Below are positions 11,185-64,000 of a DNA stretch of 64,000 nt, one piece after another (position 1 is the first letter of the stretch; each line of letters begins with the position of its first letter). The translations under genes were made by a program, and so were the position numbers. The stretch is taken from assembly GCA_037577475.1 (NCBI GenBank), contig CM075192.1:9098908-9162907 (forward strand), read 5' to 3'. A model generated the notes under the pieces. It made no database searches and was not told the origin of the DNA. It was given only the letters and a program-made list of their open reading frames with translations. The DNA is from Chaunax sp. Z400. Its lineage: Eukaryota; Chordata; Actinopteri; Lophiiformes; Chaunacidae.

Positions 11185-12989
11185 GTCTTACTGAGATGAC
11201 TTCAGTCTTCAGGTGAGCTGACCTAGTGTGACTCGTACGCCTTGATTTCTACGTGGAGCCAGTGAAGCTCTCTTTGACCAAGTCTCTGGTATAATACAGA
11301 TGCCTCCCTGGCTCTTACTAACAATCACTATATGTTCAGTAACAACCGCTCACGCACAGTGTGAGAGAGAGGAGGAGAAAAGGAGGGAGGGAGGGGAACA
11401 GACACCTCCTCCAAACATGACAGCATGTGTTCCATCTTTTCACTCTCATTAATACTGCTGACCTACTGTGTTCACATTACTGTTTCAGACCCCTAACAGG
11501 GCTCGACGTTCACAGAGTGAAGCCTTAACTCTTGATAAGGGATAATAATTAAAGTAGGCTGAATTATGTTGACTTCATCAATAATTCAAAGTGTGATACG
11601 TGTGAAAATTTGGTACAATCTAGATAGAAATTCGGAAAAGACTAACGCACACAGAGCATCATGGAAAATTCACACGTTGCAGTGATATTAACAAATATTA
11701 TATGAAAAACCCCCCCAAAAAACTCCACACATAACAGATGACCAACATAGAAACACTATGTAAAAACCAGATGGCTATAAAACAGTTATTGCTGACTTTC
11801 GAATTCTACTAATAGCATGAAAATAAAACAGTGTAAGCATCTTGGGCTGTTTTACACTAGGAGGTGTTATAAATTTATTAGAGGCAAAGTGAGCTAACAG
11901 CCCTCTCCATCCCTCTGATCCCAGCTGGTACGGCCGCCCACACTGCTCTGTCAGCCTCAGAGACAAGACAGAGGGAGAGAAACAGAAAGCATCCATTTAT
12001 CTGAGTTATATCTCTGACATTCATGCACTTCCTACCGGTTCTCTGACCACAAAATCAAACAATATGGTAAATTAGACTCACGCCTTATTTCGTAAGAGGA
12101 CTTGCTCATCAATCAATTAACTGGTGTAATTGTAATCAATCATGATGTAGTAGGTCTGCTTGTATTAGCCTCATGTATTAATGTAATATTATATTTATTA
12201 TTATAGAATGATTTTTGTATAGGAAGGTTAGATTACTAATACAGATGGTTCATAGCAACTATCAGCATCACCATCTCCTGTTAATTCCATGGCAAAGACT
12301 AAGAGAGAGTGCAGGATGGTGAGGGGTTACCATGGTAACATTCTTAGTACCCCTGCCTACACTCCCTCCCTGTGTGTTAAAAGCCCCGTTAGTCCAGACA
12401 AACCAGACGGGGCTGACGGCAGTAAAAACGTGAAAGGCCTAATTCACGAGACGAATTGCTCAGTGTGTCTTTCATGATGATAGATTATATAATCAAGTTT
12501 TAATCTGTGGACGTTGCAGAGGCTCCCAACAGGACAGCGGATCCAGCACTAACAAAGCTACAGTGTTACTGTTTTATGAGCAAAGTCTTCAAACACCATC
12601 TTGTACATGTCTCTACATTAGCAATTTGGGGAAGGGGTTACAATTTCTGCACATCTGAGTGAGGAAGACTTTGATGCCTCTCGATGACATTCAAAGTTTT
12701 GTCACAGCAGACACCATACGTTAACCACAAAATGAACTTTTTTGGAGAGATTTTCAACCATCCACCGCTAGAGACGCCAGATCCGCCCTTGAATCGTTGA
12801 CTTATATAGGCTACCTGAGGCAGGAATGGGAGCAGAGCAAGACTGTATGCCAGCTAAAAATGACTCTATCTGAAACAGAACATTTGTCCTCACCCTCATG
12901 ATAAAAGTGGAGGAGATGTTGTGAAAGCAACATCCTCTAATTACATTCAAATCATACGAGTTACGGTCATGAAAGGTATCAGCGTTCAC
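11185..12989. other. Intergenic: nrgn 5' flank and region downstream of spa17
   Basis: No exon was recognised on either strand. I looked here on the minus strand for a final spa17 exon with an IQ motif and found none. Any promoter for nrgn should lie just above 11184; no clear TATA box was seen. A purine-rich run (GAGGAGAAAAGGAGGGAG) lies near 11370-11395. Confidence 0.5.
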
Positions 12990-15803
12990 CTAAAATATGA
13001 AAGTGTTTAAATATGTATAAACATCAAACTTTACCTTGTCAACACTGTAGCCTTCAGGCTCTGTGGTGTCCTCTTCACACTCGGGTGGCCTTTCCTCGTG
13101 GTCAGCAGCCAGCCAATCAGCACTTTGAGTTGGGCTGATGCTGCCCGTGTCACACATTACATCACTCTTCTCTTGTATTTCAGAGTCAATGTTTCTTTCT
13201 TCTACAAGTCCCTCTGCTTCTAATGATCCCTCCATTGTTGTGACCTCCTTATCCACGCCTGCATTCTCTTGCTGTGACTGTACTCCCTGACCCTCCTCGT
13301 CCTCCTCTGGTAGATGCTGCTCACTTGGTTCAAAAGTTTCACTCTTTGCCTTCATAGCAGGAGTTAATATACTTGACTGGGTTATTTGTGATAAGGGAGT
13401 TTTTGTACCACTGGAATCAATATCTCGATCCTCCACCTCACTGTAACCTTCTTTGTGTATGTCCTCTTCGTCTCCTCCTGTCGTGTCTTCGGTCTCATCC
13501 TCTTTAAAGTCAGGGTTGTTCGACTCATTCTGGTGAAGTTCACCTTCACCTATCTTCCCATCGTCTTCATTTTTATGATCGCTTTCATACTCTGGGTTCT
13601 CTTCATCTGCCTTGCTGGTGGGCTGATGTGATGAGCTGATGGTTTTTACACTATCTACCTTCTCTTCATCCTCACTGTCATTTAAATTAGAGTCATGTGT
13701 GCCCACCTTCTCCTTTATTATATCAGATGACTCATGCTGACTTTCCTTTTCCTCTTCTTGAGAATTAATTTCCTTTTCAAATACATCTGTTTCAGGTTCC
13801 TTGTAGTCTTGTGCAGCTGATATATTTTGGTCTGTTGCCACTGCAGTAACTTGACTGAATTGTTCCTCCTGTTGCATTTGCACCATGTTAGTCTGTGAGA
13901 CCTCCACTGAATCCTCAACCTCTGGCTGTTTCTCCTCGACCTCTTTAACCTGCTGAGCCTCTGGAACATCTTCAAAATCAACCTCAACCAATGAATCCGC
14001 TTTTTGTAAAACACTGCGGTCTAAACTACCGTCTATATGAGTTAGACTTCGATGTATTCCCTCAGAGGACATCTCGATCTCTGTTCCTTCTTCCTTTGTT
14101 TTTTCAGACTGATCCTCCAGTTCTTGTTGACTGTCCTCAGGGATTTCAGATAGAGACGATGATTGTATAACAGTTTCCTTAGGTTGGGGTTTTGAGCTTT
14201 TCTCCTCAATGACATTCATATCATCTTCAGCAGAGGGTCTTTCCACTGTTCTCTCTGTTCCTATAGGCTCTGTAGCATGCACATCCACATCAGCTAACTC
14301 AGAATATGGAGAGACCTCCACTGGTTCTTCAGTTTCATTTTTGTCTTCTCCTTCTGAAACTGAAATATCTCTATCTACAACTGCAGCCTCTTTTTTATCA
14401 CCTCCCTCATGGTCTGTTATTCCTAACTCCTGAGCACAAATATCTACATTTGAAATACCTCTGAATGATAACAAATTGGTGGGGTCTAACTCGGACTGAG
14501 GTACATGTTGGTCTGGAACAGAGCTACTATCTTTTCCATTAGATGGCCTATCATTGTGATCAAATGTATTTATTGTTGGGTCTCTCTCCTCCTCTGTACC
14601 ACTTAGTTCATCTGGCTGTGCATCTGCAACTGGGAGCCTACTGACTGATTGCTCCTCTGAAAGTTCATCCTCTAGTAAAATAATGTGTTTCTCTGTAATA
14701 TCATGTTTTTCCTCTTCATCTCCTGAGCTTTGAGTCAAATCAACCTCTTGAGGGACATTCGGTTGCGTGGGGGAAAGATTTGAAGCTTCTGTTGAATGAC
14801 TGGATTCATCTTCAGTTTGAGACTCGTACGATTTTTCTCTAAAACGTGCACCAAAATGAAAAGCTTGTGGTGAGAAATGTTAAATATGAAATTCAGAAAA
14901 TTTAAGTGAACATTTTAGGAGATACTAGTGATTTTAGTGATGCTTCTTCAAAACAATACAATGTCAAAAAAAAAAAATTTTCACAAATGTATAGCATTTA
15001 AAAACAACACTTTCCATGAGGCTGGAATAATGCATGTATGTCCAAGCCTCACTACAGGTGTAGTTGTTGAGTGACTGCGCTACGATAATTGCTGTTATGC
15101 ACTTATGATTTGTGCGCCTTTTCTTAATTTACCCAATCAGTATAAAAACAACAACAACCATGTCAAGAATATCTCACGGCGTTTAGGTAATAAACATGGA
15201 AAATACAATATTTTTCATTTCATTTCACTTCTTTGCCTTTCACTGGTTACTATTCTGTCCCTCTTGTTCATCCTCTCCCTCTCCTGGTGAACCTGCTGGC
15301 TTTCCATAGAACATATGTGGAGACTCACTTGGAAGTGGTCGCTTTTGTTCCAGGTTCTTTTTCAGGACAAGCCTGTTGGGAAGTAAAAACAAGTAAGTTG
15401 AAATCATGAAGAAACACAGTGATAAACAGAGGAAATATATGTAGGTTTGTTTAGAGTAGTGGTGGATACTGTAAGGTTAATGTCGTACCCCAGTAGCCTT
15501 GAATGCATGGTTGTTGTAGAATCGATCTTCCAGTTTTGCTGTCCACTCAGCCGGGTCAACGCCACTATCTACAAGAAGAAAATCAATTGGGGCCCATTTG
15601 AGTTTAAGACCTTAGTCATATTTGAACACACATGCAGAGTTGTAGTTACCTTCTCTTTGTTTAAGAAGTGCATCGAAGTACTGTGCAGCAAATTTAGGAA
15701 TGTCCTCAGGCTGGTCTCGTAGGATTTCTCTGGTCAGTCCTTCCAGGATGGTTCCGAAACCTCGGGGGACCCGCAGGTGAGTGTTGGAGAAAGGTACTGA
15801 CAT
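12990..15803 (-). CDS. spa17: Sperm surface protein Sp17-like protein with RIIa domain and very large acidic exon
   Basis: Minus-strand exons are 15803-15650, 15568-15489, 15372-15329 and a giant exon from 14838. Phases agree throughout (1, 0, 2). Exon 1 begins MSVPFSNTH and carries GFGTILEGLTREILRDQP, the RIIa/R2D2 dimerisation-docking fold that binds A-kinase anchoring proteins. Exon 2 encodes DPAEW..LEDRFYNNHAF, matching mammalian SPA17. The large exon adds about 600 residues dominated by Glu, Ser, Asp and Gln, with no cysteine-rich or membrane part. Mammalian SPA17 is only about 150 residues. A donor (GTAAAG) at 13034 would end that exon in phase 0 after SVDK; without it the frame stops at 12990, giving about 708 residues. 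The C-terminal calmodulin-binding IQ helix of mammalian Sp17 is not seen in this gene. Identification of the N-terminus is firm; the C-terminus is open. Confidence 0.85.
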
Positions 15804-16392
15804 GTTATATACTGGGGCAATAACTTCTGGGACCGGTCGGGATACCTGACCTGAAATTTGATTTCTTCCTTATTTGTAGCGTCGAAGTGTAGAGAAGGGA
15901 GCTACTGCTGGGAGCTTAAGCTAACGCTAACTTAATGTTTGTAACTTCGTTAGTAAAATATAGTTGCGAAGTAAAGTTAGTCGTCAAACTGAAGATGAAG
16001 AAAAATATAAAACACAAGTTATTATTATTATTTCTTACCTAAAAGTACTTGCAAATTGTATATCCTCATTTAGTTTTTTGATGTTATACCATAGATATTC
16101 TATGTAGCATAGCTGTGGTAACGCTAGCTAGCCTTGTGTTTTGTTGACAAATGTTTCTAGGTAACTATACCCTCTACGGGCACCGACAAGGCTCAAATAT
16201 AATAAAAAGCACAAGAATAAAAATGGCTTTATAGGTAGTTTAATGCGGGTTCCTTTTAAACACACAGCACAAAAATAACGTAACAGGTAGAAAAAGCATA
16301 ACACAAAATATTCAGATAACATGTATATCATGACTATCAAAAACAGCTGCAGCAGTCTTCTCCCTCTCCTCCTCCAGTACTGACGACCCCAG
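15804..16392. other. Intergenic: spa17 5' flank and 3' end of the ITIM receptor gene
   Basis: This stretch holds the spa17 upstream region and the receptor 3' UTR. On the minus strand an ATTAAA at 16244-16239, about 150 nt after the receptor stop codon, is a candidate polyadenylation signal. Nothing else was recognised. Confidence 0.4.
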
Positions 16393-18971
16393 TCAGGCAT
16401 ACGTGATGATGGCATACTCAGAGTTGGTGCTCATTTTACGGCTGATCTCTCTGGGCTGGGGTACATACAGTCTGTCAGCTGAACGTGAGGTCTGCAGGTG
16501 AGGCCTTGATTCATCTCCCCACCACTTGAACAGAAGCAGAGAAAAGATTTTTGGATGCCCTCTCATATTGGCTTTTTTAATAATGTTAATAACAGTGATA
16601 CTAAAAATATAAGTGGTCGCATCATGTTGTGTGTTTAGTAGTGAAACAGCAATACAAGAGTAAAGAGTAGAGAGTAAAGAGTCATTTTACTCCAAAATAA
16701 TTTATCATTACAAATTCATTACTTGCAATCTGCAGGTTTGTGCATTGAAATAAAAAACAATAATAAAATAAACTTACCTGGAAAGAAAGTGGCAATTCAA
16801 TTGCCAATTTATTAGGTACACATGTTAAATTAAAATGATATAATCTAATCCTAACACCTCTGCAGTAACTTTTGCTGAGGTTATAATCAGTTTTTAGACT
16901 GTTTAACGGAGGCGTTGATTCAAGTTCATGGTCATTTTAGACAATGGTGCTGTTCAATTGTATTGTGTTATACTGAGTAATGTTTCTAATAGGCTAGATA
17001 AATATTTGACAAATGATAACTAAATATGTTTTTTTATACTGGTCCATACTTGTGGAATGTGCCAAAATTGTATAAACGAGACAAACAAAGCGTTAAAATT
17101 GCAATGTGAAGTTGCACACCCCATAGTGATTTTCAGTGGCTCCTTACATTACCTCAGCCTTGAGTGATTTATGAAACACAGCAAAGTAACTGCTTATTTT
17201 TTTAAACTTATATATTCATTATGCCTCCTTGTGCATCAACAGCAGTAAACAATGAGTAACAGGCGTTTAAAAGCTTAAGGTTCGTGTGTGTAATCTACTA
17301 TTGCAAAGACACAGAGAATGAGCTGACAAATATATGTAAAGTCTGTTCCCTCACCTCTCTTCGATCACCAGGAGTCAAGTATCCAACCCGAGTGAGCTCT
17401 GGTGTGCTGATGCCTCGCACAGTGATCATTATGTCGGCATATGGAACTTCAATGTCACTATCATTATCTGGGTCAAAGACATATTACAATTAAGAAGTAA
17501 TAGTCAGTCTTTGCATTGATCCATAGATCATCTTACCTGGTGCAGAAATCGTTAAAGTCAGTCTTTCACCCTGTGGTGACAGTGACCCTGGCGAATATAA
17601 ATATGAATGGCAGGGCTGCATTAAGACAGTAAGATTCATGCACTTGATTTAAAATTTTTGAAACCATTTACCCTTCAGTGGTGAGAGGGCAGAGTGAGGA
17701 GGTAGTGGTGAGCTGAAATGTAATGGATCAAAAAATTACGTTATTAAGACTTTTGCAAAGTCATGACGTTTTAAATATATTTGAACCCAGCTTTGCCCAA
17801 ATAGTCTAATGTAAATTTTACTCACCCTGACCTGGATACAACAGGATTTCCTGGAATATGAGACATTATTAACACAAAGATATATGGAATTTTCTTACAA
17901 CATTTTTATGTTCATAGTAATATTTTATAATCACCTTTACAAATGGAGCTCCGTCTGTTCCGGTTCAGACACAGATAAACAGCCAGTGCTGCAAGTACCA
18001 TGGCCAGAACAATGGTAACTGTTGCTAAAGCCTTTATTCCAGTAAATTCCCCTGTTAAATTGGAAACAACAGATTTAACTTTTACCCTTCATGTCCATAC
18101 TTAGATGTGTATGATTATATAAAGTGTATTTGAATACATTTTATATTCTGCACTGCTCACCTTCACTTGAATCTTTTGGCTTGGCAGTAAGAGATGCTGA
18201 GAAATGTAAATCATAGTATACATAAATAAGTCATGCATTAAAGATAATGTTAAAAAATGTGATCTCATTTTTTTTCTCCAACATACAAGGTCCCAACCAT
18301 TCTTATTTTCAGGCTTTGCAGTAACTGTCCAGTTCGGGGCACTCGTTTGAGCTGAAAACAAACACAAATTAAGTTTACTTCTTTTTTGTTACATTTGTTT
18401 ATTTTTACTTTCTTAAAGATATTTCTTGTATTGAATTACGTAACATAACGTTTATCCACCTTGAAGCTGCAGTAAAACAATGCGCTCTATTTTTTGTGTG
18501 AGTTGAAAATCATCAGTGTCTACTGTGTAGCATGTGTAGATCTTGAGGTCTTCATTGGAAACATTTGATAGATGAAGAGACACTGCGCAAAAGATGCTCT
18601 TTCTGAATGTTCCGTGACAGCCAGAGTTGTCTGACGCTTTGCTCCAACAGCCACGAACGAATCCACTAGAGCAATTGTAGGTGCAGTTTAAAGTAAGAGA
18701 CTCCCCTAATGCTGCAGTCAAGAAATCAATGGGCATCTCCACATTAGCACAGCTCACAAAACCTGCAAAGAGAGGAAAGTTGACCTACTTTACAGAATAA
18801 AACCCATTATATAACATCAAATGTCAAGCACAATTAGATGACGATATTATTGAACGGACATATGTTTTAACACAATTAAATGCTATAGCCCAGTCCAATG
18901 ATAAAGAGTATATATACTTTACCTTGTGTCATCCAAAAAAAGAGCAAAGTTATGTGCACTGTGATCATCAT
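16393..18971 (-). CDS. Single-V-domain Ig receptor with ITIM-bearing tail
   Basis: Ten minus-strand exons: 18971-18923, 18762-18460, 18351-18298, 18196-18161, 18051-17935, 17850-17826, 17712-17672, 17587-17537, 17467-17355 and 16491-16393. All phases fit, giving 295 residues and a TGA stop. Residues 1-17 are a signal peptide (VHITLLFFW core). Residues 18-117 are one V-type Ig domain with SLTLNC and YTCYTV as the paired cysteine strands, plus extra cysteines (YNC..GCW..GCHG). A Thr/Ser/Lys stalk follows, then a membrane span at about 155-177 (ATVTIVLAMVLAALAVYL) and a basic stop (NRNRRS). The tail has VPYADI (Tyr about 235) and SEYAII (Tyr about 289), both fitting the ITIM consensus, so an inhibitory leukocyte-type receptor is likely. 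CD300-, Siglec- or CD22-like families are possible; I cannot choose. It is head to head with the giant gene. Confidence 0.8.
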
Positions 18972-19807
18972 TGTTCCCCGATTCTTTGATTCCTGCTGCC
19001 TCAAAACGTTCAATCAAATATATTGTGCATGCACCTGCATAAAAATTCACACATTTGCCACCCATGGGTAAGAGTACAGGAAGTGGTTTGGCAATATAAT
19101 CTTTTCCATTTATTGCACCTGACTTCCTGCACAGTTTTGTGGAAAATAGAACAAAAGCATATTTCCAGACATGATGATAAACAAATGACATACAAAAATG
19201 TTTAAATAAACAGCATTTTACTTATGAATTAATAGAAACGGATACATTTTGCACCTGCCTGGAAAAAGATGCAGTACATGATAATGTGGTTTGCACATCT
19301 TTCTGCAGAATCCTCATTGCAGCTCTCTCTCTCTCTGCTCAAACAGAGGATGTATTTGACATTCATTTTGCACTAAAACTGAATAATCTGCTTTTAAATC
19401 CTCACCCATTGAAGACAAAGGGGTTTTGTAGTGTCAAAACATTCAATGTTAGCCTCTGGATTCATTCAGTTGACTCCAGAAATCCATCTGAGTCTTTATA
19501 TATTCCCATATCTTATACTCTTAAACCCCTGAATGAATTACACAGGAAGACAATATCTAGGTTAGCTGAAGCACACACTCATACATTATGAAAGTGGAGG
19601 GTACGGTTACAGAACATCACTGTGCACCGCTGTCACTTAGTGCAATCCCTTGGGAATCACATTTCATGGTCATGTTTCACTTTCAGTGACTGAGGGCCTC
19701 TCACTTTCATGTCTTCAAATAATCAGTCATGTAGACTCAGACAGACTGTCCTGAATAGAAATACTCAAAAAAGAAACAGTGTGGGCTTGATTTGTGTTTC
19801 AGTCATA
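18972..19807. promoter_or_regulatory. Putative bidirectional promoter region between ITIM receptor and giant gene
   Basis: These 836 bp separate two start codons on opposite strands. No canonical TATA box was confidently placed. An ISRE-like core lies near the right end. In-frame ATG codons upstream of 19808 (from 19709) exist, but 19808 starts directly before the hydrophobic signal core and is preferred. Confidence 0.4.
19675..19684. promoter_or_regulatory. ISRE/IRF-like core TTTCACTTTC
   Basis: TTTCACTTTC fits the interferon-stimulated response core TTTCNNTTTC. It sits 124 bp upstream of the giant gene ATG. A further half-site CTTTCA lies near 19700. A ten-base match can arise by chance. 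Confidence 0.3.
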
Positions 19808-63931
<44,124 letters not shown>

Positions 63932-64000
63932 GTGTGTCTCAATTTTTAATCATATTACTATTTACACATTACACTGTAATAAAAATACTAAGGCTAGATG

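Noticed and set aside
11170..14838. A separate spa17 final exon carrying an IQ motif
   Set aside because: No reverse-strand match to KIQ..FRGH was found between 9700 and 13030 apart from nrgn exon 2.

Overview
The window looks like nuclear DNA from a bony (probably teleost) fish. Genes are split into small exons with GT..AG introns. There is a dense load of (CA)n, (AT)n and (TATC)n microsatellites, fish-type LINE fragments and a hAT relic. The linked spa17 and nrgn genes have conserved vertebrate protein signatures. No tRNA, rRNA, CRISPR or bacterial-style operon was seen. All exon boundaries below were read by eye from splice sites, reading-frame phase and protein pattern; none is backed by transcript data.

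Left part (1-19.8 kb). All recognised genes lie on the minus strand. A lone first exon with a signal peptide (3114-3210) belongs to a gene running off the left edge. Neurogranin (nrgn, 7961-11184) has three coding exons. Next comes a spa17-like gene (12990-15803) with the RIIa docking domain of sperm protein Sp17, followed by an unusually large acidic exon of about 600 codons. A ten-exon gene (16393-18971) encodes a small type I receptor with one V-type Ig domain, one membrane span and two ITIM-like tyrosine motifs.

Right part (19.8-64 kb). One very large plus-strand gene fills the rest of the window and continues past the right edge. I could chain 84 exons (13,202 coding nt, about 4,400 residues) in one open frame, with compatible intron phase at every junction. 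The product starts with a signal peptide and is almost entirely tandem cysteine-rich modules of the ephrin-receptor-like/GCC2-GCC3 type (cores such as CPPGHYCPEGT, PCPAGTYS and GLSEPSG.C). In 55 of the 84 exons the 3' boundary is phase 1, usually splitting the Gly codon just before an aromatic-aromatic-Cys core. This suggests growth by tandem exon duplication. Exons 83-84 switch to a different cysteine pattern. I do not recognise a named gene.

The ITIM receptor and the giant gene are head to head, about 0.84 kb apart, with an ISRE-like core between them. How the genes work together is unknown: nrgn and spa17 are an old syntenic pair with calmodulin and AKAP biology, while the giant gene looks like an extracellular or cell-surface protein.
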